Assembly: GCF_000428125.1 (NCBI RefSeq)
Contig: NZ_ATZI01000006.1
Span: forward strand, 62,001 to 126,000
Direction: 5' to 3'
Origin: Bacteroides graminisolvens DSM 19988 = JCM 15093
Lineage (GTDB): Bacteria; Bacteroidota; Bacteroidia; Bacteroidales; Bacteroidaceae
DNA length: 64,000 nt
This document shows, piece after piece, positions 34,522 through 41,879 of the stretch (position 1 is the stretch's first letter; each line of letters opens with the position of its first letter). Made by a program: the position numbers and the translations under genes. The notes under the pieces were generated by a model. That model was not told where the DNA came from and made no database searches. It saw nothing but the letters and a program-made list of their open reading frames with translations.

Positions 34522-35406
34522 TTATTTTAAGGGTTGTTTGTGTTTCCAGCGTTTGTGCGACCAAAACCAGTAGGCCGGTTCGCGTAAAATGGTTTGTTCA
34601 ACGTGGCGTACAAACATTTCGGTTATTTCACCTTCGGCGGTTTGTTTGGGGTGTTCGGTCATTAACACGAACGTGGCCTCGCAGTATCCGCGTTTTTCTT
34701 TCTGCAACTCACAATAAAAAACCGGGTAGTTCATCATGCGGGCAATGCGCTCACCGCCATCCATGAACGAGGTCTCTTGGTTGAGAAAGGTAGTCCAGAA
34801 GTGCAAACTCTGGAGGTTGGGCGATTGATCGGCCACCAGTCCCAAGGCAAGTTTCTTGCCTGCATGCCTGGCTCTGATGACTTCGCGTGCCGTATCGTGT
34901 TTGGGCACATTATACCCTCCGAAGCGGGAACGTATGTTCTGAAAGAGCTTGTCTACATACGGGTTGCGGAGTGTTTTGTAAACCTGCATGGGTATGTCTT
35001 CGGGGTTCATGTACATTCCCATGCCGATTGTCCACTCGAAATTGGCGTAGTGCGGCATCATCACCACAATGCCGCCGTACTTGTCGATCATTTCAAGGTA
35101 TTGCTCCGTATTATGGAACTTCATGCGTTGGTGTAGCTCGTCGACGGGCATCTTGAGCATCTTCAAGCTTTCGAGCATGTAGTCGCAGATGTAGTGGTAG
35201 AACTTGCGTTCAATAGCCAGCAGCTCCTTTTCCGTCTTCTCGGGGAAGGAGTTCTTCAGGTTACGCCACACCACCCTACGCCTGTAACGTGCCAGCTTAT
35301 ACATGAGCACATAGAGCACATCCGACAGCACATAAAGGGCTTTCATGGGCAATGAGGCCAGTAGCCACATGCCCAGGTAAATAAAAAAATAGACTAATCT
35401 AGACAT
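34522..35406 (-). CDS. Lipid A biosynthesis (lauroyl-type) acyltransferase
   Basis: The 294-residue protein belongs to the LpxL/LpxM (HtrB) family, which adds secondary acyl chains to lipid A. It has an N-terminal membrane segment (YFFIYLGMWLLASLP), the NLKNSFPEKTEKE region, the catalytic H-x4-E motif in MMPHYANFEW, VADQSPN, and the terminal PAYWFWSHKRWKH. It sits between mtaB (five-base gap) and a glycosyltransferase (four-base gap). Chain length specificity cannot be told. Confidence 0.92.
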   Translation of the reverse strand: MSRLVYFFIYLGMWLLASLPMKALYVLSDVLYVLMYKLARYRRRVVWRNLKNSFPEKTEKELLAIERKFYHYICDYMLESLKMLKMPVDELHQRMKFHNTEQYLEMIDKYGGIVVMMPHYANFEWTIGMGMYMNPEDIPMQVYKTLRNPYVDKLFQNIRSRFGGYNVPKHDTAREVIRARHAGKKLALGLVADQSPNLQSLHFWTTFLNQETSFMDGGERIARMMNYPVFYCELQKEKRGYCEATFVLMTEHPKQTAEGEITEMFVRHVEQTILREPAYWFWSHKRWKHKQPLK

Positions 35407-35411
35407 TCCAA

Positions 35412-36734
35412 TTATTTATTTACTATGGTGGCTTGCAAAGCCGTACCATCTTCATTAAAATCACCCAGACGTACCTGCACTACTTCGTTATCTTTCGCCT
35501 CAGTGTCTTGCAGCTCTATGCGAATGTAGTTCGTGGTAAAACCGTGCATCGGACTTCCGGCTTTGGGTTTCTCGAGCAGCACGGGCCATTCCTGACCGAT
35601 AAAGCGCGCATAGAATTCCCGGGTCTTTTCGTCCGACAGTTCAAGCAACAGCTGACTGCGCTTGTGTTTTTCTTCGCTCGTAACCACGTGGTCAATTTTC
35701 AATGCCTGCGTTCCGGGGCGTTCCGAGTAACTGAACACGTGCAGTTGCGACACATCCAGCGATTTGATGAAGGCATACGCCTGCTCAAAACACGCATCGG
35801 TCTCCCCTCTTGTGCCCACAATCACGTCGACTCCAATGAATGCATGCGGCATCAACTCTTTTATTTTCTTCACCTTTGAGGCAAACAATGCCGTATCGTA
35901 TTTACGGTGCATCAGTTTCAATACTTCGTCACTTCCCGATTGCAGGGGAATGTGGAAATGCGGCATAAACCTTTTCGACCGCGACACGAACTCAATGATC
36001 TCATCCGTCAGCAAGTTGGGCTCGATGGAAGAGATGCGGTAGCGTTCAATGCCCTCCACTTCATCCAATGCCTTCACCAGCTCAAAGAAATTTTCTCCGG
36101 TTGTTTTTCCGAAATCACCTATGTTTACGCCCGTAAGCACAATCTCTTTTCCACCTTCGGCAGCCGCCTGAGCCGCTTGTTTCACTAACGACTCAATGGT
36201 TCCGTTACGACTTCGTCCGCGAGCAAACGGTATGGTGCAGTATGTGCAATAGTAATCGCATCCGTCTTGCACCTTAAGGAAATAACGCGTACGGTCGCCC
36301 CGCGAACAAGAAGGAGCAAACGAACGGATATCTTTCAGCACGGAAGTGTGTGCCTCACCCGACTCGTTTTTCTTCAAATCGCCCAGATATTGCATAATAT
36401 CTGCCTTTTGTTCGGCACCCAATACCAAGTCAACTCCCTCAATCTTTGCCACGTTATCGGGCTTCAGCTGGGCGTAACAACCCGTAACTACCACGAAAGC
36501 ACCCGGGTTTTCTTTCACCAACTTATGAATAACCTGCCGGCACTTCTTGTCGGCCATCTCCGTAACCGAACAAGTATTCACTACACAAATATCAGCCTTT
36601 TCACCTTTTCGCGCAGTACGTACGCCTGCTTCACGAAGTATTTTACCTATTGTAGATGTCTCTGAGAAGTTCAATTTGCAGCCTAAAGTATAATAAACTG
36701 CCTTTTTATCCTGAAATACAGTTGTATCAATCAT
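35412..36734 (-). CDS. mtaB: tRNA ms2t6A methylthiotransferase MtaB
   Basis: The 440-residue radical-SAM enzyme adds a methylthio group to t6A at tRNA position 37. The N-terminal MTTase domain supplies three cluster cysteines (YYTLGCKLNFSE, VVNTCSVT, VVTGCYAQ). The radical SAM motif is CDYYCTYCTIPFARGRSR, and a C-terminal TRAM-like domain (KPKAGSPMHGFTTNYIRIEL) ends the protein. The YTLGCKLN start points to MtaB rather than MiaB or RimO. The start at 36734 follows a TACCTTTG box. It is the first gene of a tightly packed leftward operon. Confidence 0.94.
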   Translation of the reverse strand: MIDTTVFQDKKAVYYTLGCKLNFSETSTIGKILREAGVRTARKGEKADICVVNTCSVTEMADKKCRQVIHKLVKENPGAFVVVTGCYAQLKPDNVAKIEGVDLVLGAEQKADIMQYLGDLKKNESGEAHTSVLKDIRSFAPSCSRGDRTRYFLKVQDGCDYYCTYCTIPFARGRSRNGTIESLVKQAAQAAAEGGKEIVLTGVNIGDFGKTTGENFFELVKALDEVEGIERYRISSIEPNLLTDEIIEFVSRSKRFMPHFHIPLQSGSDEVLKLMHRKYDTALFASKVKKIKELMPHAFIGVDVIVGTRGETDACFEQAYAFIKSLDVSQLHVFSYSERPGTQALKIDHVVTSEEKHKRSQLLLELSDEKTREFYARFIGQEWPVLLEKPKAGSPMHGFTTNYIRIELQDTEAKDNEVVQVRLGDFNEDGTALQATIVNK

Positions 36735-36759
36735 ACATTAATAAACAAAAAATATGGCG

Positions 36760-36767
36760 CAAAGGTA
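36760..36767 (-). promoter_or_regulatory. -7 box of the mtaB operon
   Basis: TACCTTTG on the minus strand fits TAnnTTTG, 25 bases before the mtaB start. Confidence 0.65.
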
Positions 36768-36844
36768 CACATTATTATAATTAAAATTTGTTATACAGCC
36801 TAAGAGTTAACCACTCAGGGCCTCTAAATGTGGAACTTTATTTC

Positions 36845-36852
36845 TATTTTTG
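36845..36852 (+). promoter_or_regulatory. -7 box of the acyl-CoA synthetase gene
   Basis: TATTTTTG fits TAnnTTTG and lies downstream of the alternative ATG at 36828, so translation must start at 36876. Confidence 0.7.
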
Positions 36853-36875
36853 CACAATATACCAAAATTCGTGCA

Positions 36876-38549
36876 ATGATTAAAGAGAATTTTATCAAAC
36901 TCTACGAGAATAGTTTTCGTGAGAATTGGGACCTTCCTTGTTACACTGACTACGGTGAAGATGTAAATTATACGTATGGTGAAGTAGCCCGTGAAATAGC
37001 CCAACTGCATTTGTTGTTTAAACATTGCAGCATCAGGCGCGGCGAGAAGATCGCTATCATAGGAAAGAATAATTCGCGCTGGTGCATTGCCTACATGGCA
37101 ACCATCACTTACGGAGCGATTGTGGTTCCTATTCTGCAAGATTTCAATCCCAATGATGTGCATCACATTGTGAATCATTCCGAATCTGTTTTCCTTTTTA
37201 CCAGTGATACCATTTGGGAAACATTGGAGGAGGAACGATTGAGCGGGTTGCGTGCCGTCTTTTCATTAACTGATTTTCGCTGCCTGCATCAGCGCGACGG
37301 AGAAACGGTGCAGAAGTTCCTTAAGCACATCAACGAGGAAATGCAGCAAACGTACCCCAACGGCTTTCAAAAAGAAGATATTCAATACACCACATTGGGC
37401 AATGAAAAGGTGATGTTGCTCAACTACACTTCGGGAACCACCGGTTTCAGTAAAGGGGTAATGCTTACGGCCAACAACTTGGCGGGTAATGTTACTTTCG
37501 GTATCCGAACGGAATTACTTAAAAAGGGCGACAAAGTACTTTCTTTTCTGCCTTTGGCACATGCCTACGGCTGCGCGTTCGACTTCCTCACTGCCACTGC
37601 CGTGGGAACGCACGTCACTCTTTTGGGCAAAGTTCCCTCACCGAAAATCATCATGAAGGCTTTTGAGGAGGTCAAGCCCAATCTCATCATTACCGTGCCG
37701 CTGGTTATTGAGAAGATCTATAAGAATGTCATTCAACCTCTCATCAGCAAAAAGGGAATGAAATGGGCGCTCAGCATTCCATTGCTGGATAACCAGATTT
37801 ACGGCCAGATCCGCAAAAAACTCATTGAGGCGCTGGGTGGTCGCTTCAAAGAAATTATTATTGGCGGAGCAGCCATGAACCCCGAAGTAGAAGAGTTTTT
37901 CCAGAAAATTAAATTCCCTTTCACCATCGGATATGGAATGACGGAATGCGGACCGCTTATCAGCTACGCACCGTGGAATGAATTTGTGCGCACTTCGTCG
38001 GGTAAGATTCTCGATATCATGGAAGCACGTATATATAAGGAGAATCCCGAATCGGAAACAGGTGAGATACAGGTAAGGGGCGAAAACGTAATGGCCGGCT
38101 ACTACAAAAACCCCGAAGCTACCGCCGAAGTCTTCACCGAAGACGGATGGTTGCGCACCGGCGATTTGGGAACGATGGACGGCAACGGCAATATATTTAT
38201 CCGTGGAAGAAGCAAAACTATGATTTTAAGCTCTAGCGGACAGAATATCTTCCCCGAAGAAATTGAGGCACGCCTTAACAATATGCCATTCATTCTTGAA
38301 AGTCTGGTTATTGAGCGCCACAAGAAACTCGTTGCTCTGGTTTATGCCGATTATGAAAGTCTGGAATCTCTGGGACTGAACCACGCTGAACACTTAAAAA
38401 CCATTATGGATGAAAATCTCAAGAGTTTAAATAATTCAGTGGCGGCCTACGAAAAGGTAAGTGAGATACAACTTTATCCCACCGAATTTGAGAAAACACC
38501 CAAAAAGAGTATAAAAAGGTATCTTTATAATAGCATCGTCGAAAAATAA
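36876..38549 (+). CDS. Long-chain acyl-CoA synthetase (AMP-forming)
   Basis: The 557-residue enzyme activates a fatty acid with ATP and CoA. It has the adenylate-forming signature LLNYTSGTTGFSKGVML, the A5-type GYGMTECGPLISYAPW, the A7/A8 region GWLRTGDLGTMDGNGNIFIRGR, and a C-terminal lysine motif KTPKKSIKRYLY. The motif set and length are those of FadD/LC-FACS type enzymes; the acid used is not known. A 16-base inverted repeat begins one base after the stop codon (38550-38565). Confidence 0.92.
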   Translation: MIKENFIKLYENSFRENWDLPCYTDYGEDVNYTYGEVAREIAQLHLLFKHCSIRRGEKIAIIGKNNSRWCIAYMATITYGAIVVPILQDFNPNDVHHIVNHSESVFLFTSDTIWETLEEERLSGLRAVFSLTDFRCLHQRDGETVQKFLKHINEEMQQTYPNGFQKEDIQYTTLGNEKVMLLNYTSGTTGFSKGVMLTANNLAGNVTFGIRTELLKKGDKVLSFLPLAHAYGCAFDFLTATAVGTHVTLLGKVPSPKIIMKAFEEVKPNLIITVPLVIEKIYKNVIQPLISKKGMKWALSIPLLDNQIYGQIRKKLIEALGGRFKEIIIGGAAMNPEVEEFFQKIKFPFTIGYGMTECGPLISYAPWNEFVRTSSGKILDIMEARIYKENPESETGEIQVRGENVMAGYYKNPEATAEVFTEDGWLRTGDLGTMDGNGNIFIRGRSKTMILSSSGQNIFPEEIEARLNNMPFILESLVIERHKKLVALVYADYESLESLGLNHAEHLKTIMDENLKSLNNSVAAYEKVSEIQLYPTEFEKTPKKSIKRYLYNSIVEK

Positions 38550-38565
38550 TATGTTGTTAAACATG
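38550..38565. promoter_or_regulatory. CRP-like inverted repeat, TATGTT-GTTA-AACATG
   Basis: ATGTT-N4-AACAT with 5/5 matching arms. It lies in the gap between the acyl-CoA synthetase stop and the small lipoprotein gene, about 85 bases before the latter's -7 box. It is one of four perfect copies noticed in this window. Confidence 0.5.
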
Positions 38566-38649
38566 CCTGAAAATCAGGGGATAAGCACACGGAACAAAAA
38601 AAAATAAAAAAAAATCGGCCAAAAGAGTACAACGTATCAAAAAAGTCTA

Positions 38650-38657
38650 TACATTTG
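38650..38657 (+). promoter_or_regulatory. -7 box of the small lipoprotein gene
   Basis: TACATTTG fits TAnnTTTG, 52 bases before the ATG at 38710. Confidence 0.65.
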
Positions 38658-38709
38658 CAACGTTTTAATAAGCAATTGATTGTATTACAGATTTAAAAAA
38701 GCAAAGAAA

Positions 38710-38916
38710 ATGAAAAAATTAATTTTAATGTTCGCAGCTATCGCAGCAGTATCTTTCGCATCATGTGGTAACAAACAAGCTGAAGCTGAAAAAGCTAAAG
38801 CTGATTCAATCCGTATCGCTGATTCAATCGCAGCAGTAGAAGCAGCAGCAGCTGAAGCAGCTGCAGCAGCAGCTGATACTACAGCTACTGATAGCGCAGC
38901 AGTTGTAGCTGAGTAA
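38710..38916 (+). CDS. Small alanine-rich lipoprotein
   Basis: The 68-residue protein has a lipoprotein signal (MKKLILMFAAIAAVSFASC) with the lipidated cysteine at residue 19. The mature part is built almost only of Ala, Glu, Asp, Thr and Lys, with the repeat ADSIRIADSIAAVEAAAAEA, and should be a negatively charged helix or be disordered. No enzyme domain is visible. The start is the ATG at 38710, not the ATG ten codons upstream, because the signal peptide begins here. It has its own promoter and a very strong terminator, suggesting high expression. Its function is unknown; a structural role like that of small murein-type lipoproteins is only a guess. Confidence 0.8.
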   Translation: MKKLILMFAAIAAVSFASCGNKQAEAEKAKADSIRIADSIAAVEAAAAEAAAAAADTTATDSAAVVAE

Positions 38917-38937
38917 TCTCAGAACAACTCAAAAATT

Positions 38938-38977
38938 TAAAAAGTCTGTGGTGCTTAGCACTACAGACTTTTTTTTA
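38938..38977 (+). terminator. Strong terminator after the small lipoprotein gene
   Basis: AAAGTCTGTGGTGC pairs with GCACTACAGACTTT (one G-U pair, three-base loop), followed by eight T. Confidence 0.9.
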
Positions 38978-39093
38978 TGCATTATGCACTCATGCAAAAG
39001 AATAATCAGTAAACAAAGAAGCACTTCAAGCTTAAGCATAAAAAAAATGGGCACCCAAAAGGATACCCATTTATATTATGTGTCGGAGTATAA

Positions 39094-39537
39094 TTACTCA
39101 GCAACTACTTCAAAAGCAACTTCTACTGAAACTTCTTTGTGAAGCTTAACTACTGCTTTGTAAGAACCTACTTCTTTAACAGCGTCCTTAACAACAATAG
39201 TTTTTCTATCGATTTCGAATCCAAGCTTAGACAACTGCTCAGCAATTTGAATATTACCTACAGAGCCAAAGATTGTACCGGTAGAACTTACTTTAGTTGC
39301 AATGGTCAATGAAACACCTTCCAATTTCGCAGCCAGTTCTTCAGCATCTTTTTTAATCTTTTCAAGCTTGTGTGCACGCTGCTTAAGGTCTTCAGCAAGC
39401 ATTTTCTTTGCAGAAGGAGAAGCAATAACAGCTTTTCCGGTAGGGATTAAGTAATTACGACCGTATCCAGACTTAACTGTAACGATGTCATTCTTATAAC
39501 CCAAGTTTGCTACATCTTCTTTTAATATAATTTCCAT
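39094..39537 (-). CDS. rplI: 50S ribosomal protein L9
   Basis: The 147-residue protein binds 23S rRNA near the L1 stalk base. The N-terminal domain has the L9 signature (MEIILKEDVANLGYKNDIVTVK, GYGRNYLIPTGKA), then the long connecting helix rich in K/E/A (about 50-75) and the C-terminal domain ending VAFEVVAE. It is the last gene of a leftward rpsF-rpsR-rplI operon, with 17 bases to rpsR. Confidence 0.98.
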   Translation of the reverse strand: MEIILKEDVANLGYKNDIVTVKSGYGRNYLIPTGKAVIASPSAKKMLAEDLKQRAHKLEKIKKDAEELAAKLEGVSLTIATKVSSTGTIFGSVGNIQIAEQLSKLGFEIDRKTIVVKDAVKEVGSYKAVVKLHKEVSVEVAFEVVAE

Positions 39538-39554
39538 ACTTTTCCTCCTTACAA

Positions 39555-39827
39555 TTATTTCATCATATCAGTTACATATGGCAACAACGCCAAGTGACGA
39601 GCTCTTTTAACAGCCTGGGCAATTCTACGCTGGAACTTCAAAGAAGTACCTGTGATGCGACGTGGAAGAATCTTTCCTTGTTCGTTAAGGAACTTCTTCA
39701 AGAATTCAGGATCTTTGTAGTCAATGTACCTAATACCGCTCTTTTTGAAACGACAGTACTTTTTCTTCTTAACATCTACTGAGGGCGGAGTTAAATATCT
39801 TATTTCAGATTGATTTTGTTGTGCCAT
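39555..39827 (-). CDS. rpsR: 30S ribosomal protein S18
   Basis: The 90-residue protein has the S18 core [20 protein letters not shown] and [20 protein letters not shown], followed by the basic end [15 protein letters not shown]. It binds the 30S platform together with S6, whose gene ends two bases upstream; the S6-S18 heterodimer explains the pairing. Confidence 0.98.
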   Translation of the reverse strand: MAQQNQSEIRYLTPPSVDVKKKKYCRFKKSGIRYIDYKDPEFLKKFLNEQGKILPRRITGTSLKFQRRIAQAVKRARHLALLPYVTDMMK

Positions 39828-39829
39828 GA

Positions 39830-40183
39830 TTAATTTTCCTCCTTTTTAGTTGATTTTACACTTCTTCTCTTAGCAGCATATTCTGCAGCGTACTTATCCA
39901 TTCTGAAAGTTAAGAAACGGATAATGCGTTCATCACGACGGAAGTTAATCTCCAGCTTCTCAATAACAGAAGGCTCAGCATTAAACTCAATCAGTTGATA
40001 AAAACCAGTTGACTTCTTTTGAATGGGATAAGCCAATTTCTTAAGTCCCCAGTTCTCTTCATTAATAATCTCAGCACCTTCTTCAACAAGAAGAGCTTTG
40101 AATTTCTCTACCGCTTCCTTCATCTGTACATCAGACAAAACGGGAGTCAAAATGAAAACGGTTTCGTATTGATTCATACTCAT
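39830..40183 (-). CDS. rpsF: 30S ribosomal protein S6
   Basis: The 117-residue protein has the S6 fold start [20 protein letters not shown], the middle [20 protein letters not shown], and [17 protein letters not shown], with a charged C-terminal tail (KSTKKEEN). Two in-frame starts exist, ATG at 40183 (MSMNQYE) and ATG at 40177 (MNQYE); the second gives the usual family N-terminus and may be the true one. It leads the ribosomal operon from the box at 40222-40229 and is divergent from the MarR gene. Confidence 0.97.
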   Translation of the reverse strand: MSMNQYETVFILTPVLSDVQMKEAVEKFKALLVEEGAEIINEENWGLKKLAYPIQKKSTGFYQLIEFNAEPSVIEKLEINFRRDERIIRFLTFRMDKYAAEYAAKRRSVKSTKKEEN

Positions 40184-40221
40184 TTAATTAAAAAAATAAT
40201 TTTGTTTTTAAAATCAGTGCG

Positions 40222-40229
40222 CAAAGTTA
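40222..40229 (-). promoter_or_regulatory. -7 box of the rpsF operon
   Basis: TAACTTTG on the minus strand fits TAnnTTTG, about 40 bases before rpsF, leaving an A/T-rich leader. Confidence 0.65.
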
Positions 40230-40304
40230 GCCATTTTATTCTGAACCACAAATAATTAATCTTTTTTTGTATCTTTCCCACTAGGAATTCTAAAAGAAGA
40301 AAAC

Positions 40305-40312
40305 TATCTTTG
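40305..40312 (+). promoter_or_regulatory. -7 box of the MarR gene
   Basis: TATCTTTG fits TAnnTTTG, 24 bases before the ATG at 40337. Confidence 0.65.
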
Positions 40313-40336
40313 TGAGGTTGCTTAAACAATAATTTA

Positions 40337-40783
40337 ATGACAGAACAGTTTAATTTTGATATTAATTTGATCTTCGCCATTTTAAATGGCAAAGTATCAG
40401 CAGCTATTAACCGAAAGTTATACCGAAACTTCCGGCTAAACGGCTTGGAGATGACTCCGGAGCAGTGGACTGTAATGATATACCTTTGGGAGAAAGACGG
40501 GGTAACTCAGCAAGAGTTATGCAATGCGACTTTTAAAGATAAACCTAGCATGACCCGACTTATTGACAATATGGAACGGCAACATCTTGTGGTTCGCATA
40601 AGCGACAAAAAGGACCGGAGGAACAATTTAATCCACCTCACTAAAACTGGGAAAGACGTTGAGCCACAAGCTCGCATAGTTGTAAGTAAAACCTTAAAGG
40701 AAGCTTTACAAGGAATTGAGGTTAAGGATTTGCAGATAAGTCAGGATGTGCTGAAAAAGATCTTTTTAAACATTAAAGACTGA
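40337..40783 (+). CDS. MarR-family transcriptional regulator
   Basis: The 148-residue protein has a winged helix-turn-helix core: MTPEQWTVMIYLWEKDGVTQQELCNA leads into the recognition helix FKDKPSMTRLIDNMERQHLV and the wing DKKDRRNNLIHLTKTG. MarR proteins bind palindromic operators as dimers and often release DNA on binding a small phenolic ligand. Target genes cannot be told. It is divergent from rpsF and upstream of a tiny membrane protein gene; whether it regulates either is unknown. Confidence 0.9.
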   Translation: MTEQFNFDINLIFAILNGKVSAAINRKLYRNFRLNGLEMTPEQWTVMIYLWEKDGVTQQELCNATFKDKPSMTRLIDNMERQHLVVRISDKKDRRNNLIHLTKTGKDVEPQARIVVSKTLKEALQGIEVKDLQISQDVLKKIFLNIKD

Positions 40784-40925
40784 TTAAACCGAGAAAGGAA
40801 TTGAAAGCAAAGAAGCTAACAATTTGAGATGTTTAATGTTTTTTTTGCATAAATAATTTCATGCGTTAAAGAATAATGCTTTTCTTTGCGACTAGAAAAT
40901 AATAACCGATTAAAAGACACACGTA

Positions 40926-41102
40926 ATGAAGGCTTTTTTGAAAAATTTGGGACTAATCCTGATTATACTAGGAACAGTTATACTTATAGCTTGTTCTGTT
41001 ACAGGAAATGTTAATAACAATGCTATCTTGCTTACTGCAGCCGCATTGGTTGTAGGTGGAGTTATCTCTTATATTGTTATCAATAAAAGAATAACTGACT
41101 AA
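40926..41102 (+). CDS. 58-residue membrane protein of unknown function
   Basis: The reading frame of 59 codons (58 residues and TAA) codes for a protein with two hydrophobic helices: LGLILIILGTVILIACSV (about 8-25) and ILLTAAALVVGGVISYIVI (about 34-52), joined by a short Gly/Asn turn and ending NKRITD. It has basic residues at both ends, so both termini should face the cytoplasm. Similar two-helix miniproteins are common in Bacteroidetes but have no assigned role that I know. TTTCTTTG near 40882 is a one-mismatch -7 box. A 66-bp palindrome follows five bases after the stop. Confidence 0.65.
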   Translation: MKAFLKNLGLILIILGTVILIACSVTGNVNNNAILLTAAALVVGGVISYIVINKRITD

Positions 41103-41106
41103 GCTC

Positions 41107-41172
41107 ATAAAGCAATCAGGAATAAAAAAAGCCGGAACATGTTCCGGCTTTTTTTATTCCTGATTGCTTTAT
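41107..41172. terminator. 66-bp perfect palindrome, bidirectional terminator
   Basis: Every base from 41107 pairs with its partner up to 41172, with the centre GAACATGTTC. Inside are a GCCGGAAC/GTTCCGGC core and seven A opposite seven T, so each strand has a hairpin plus T-run. The right end includes the stop codon of the leftward rprY gene (41169-41171). Confidence 0.85.
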
Positions 41173-41879
41173 ACTTCACCATCGGGAGTAATAAGCTTAT
41201 ATCCCTTACCGTGGATATTTATAATCTCAATTGATTCATCTTCTTTCAAATGTTTACGTAACTTAGTGATATACACATCCATACTACGTGCATTGAAATA
41301 ATTATCGTCAATCCAAATGGTCTTCAAGGCGAAATCACGCTGAAGAATTTCATTGGCATGAGCGCACAATAGCCCTAACAGTTCTGATTCCTTAGTAGTA
41401 AGCTTAGTCTGTTTACCTTCGCTAGACAGAATTTGTTTCTGAGTATCGAAAGTGAACTTACCAATCTTATACACATTGTTTTCTTTGTTTTTCTTTCCGC
41501 GAACCCTTCTCAGAATAGCTTCAATTCTAAAAGTAAGCTCTTCCATACTGAAAGGTTTGGTAATATAGTCATCAGCTCCTATCTTAAAGCCTTCTAATAT
41601 ATCTTCTTTAAGGGTCTTAGCCGTTAAAAATATAATAGGTATTTCAGCATTTGCTGCACGGACTTCTTGAGCCAACGTGAAACCATCTTTTTTAGGCATC
41701 ATCACGTCGAACACACACAGGTCGTATTTGTTTTTCAGAAAAGCTTTAAAACCAGCCTCACCATCAGGATACAGTTCAGCGGAATAACCCTTTGCCTGTA
41801 AATACTCTCTCAAAAGCATGCCAAGATTTTCATCATCCTCGCATAGTAAAATTCGCAGTTTCTCGTCCATATCATTCAT
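41169..41879 (-). CDS. rprY: Response regulator RprY (OmpR/PhoB type)
   Basis: The 236-residue protein has a receiver domain (about 8-125) with acidic pocket residues in CEDDENLG, the phosphorylated Asp58 in VFDVMMPKKDG, and the conserved Lys in ADDYITKPFSMEEL. A PhoB-type winged helix follows (LTTKESELLGLLCAHANEIL; RSMDVYITKLRKHLKED; IINIHGKGYKLI). The pair with the overlapping kinase gene matches RprX/RprY of Bacteroides fragilis in length and order. It overlaps the kinase gene by 8 bases, so the two are co-translated. Confidence 0.93.
   Translation of the reverse strand: MNDMDEKLRILLCEDDENLGMLLREYLQAKGYSAELYPDGEAGFKAFLKNKYDLCVFDVMMPKKDGFTLAQEVRAANAEIPIIFLTAKTLKEDILEGFKIGADDYITKPFSMEELTFRIEAILRRVRGKKNKENNVYKIGKFTFDTQKQILSSEGKQTKLTTKESELLGLLCAHANEILQRDFALKTIWIDDNYFNARSMDVYITKLRKHLKEDESIEIINIHGKGYKLITPDGEV

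Noticed and set aside
38777..38915. Alanine-rich GCA/GCT repeat inside the small lipoprotein as a microsatellite
   Set aside because: Codons are mixed and the repeat is not uniform; it is best explained as protein composition.
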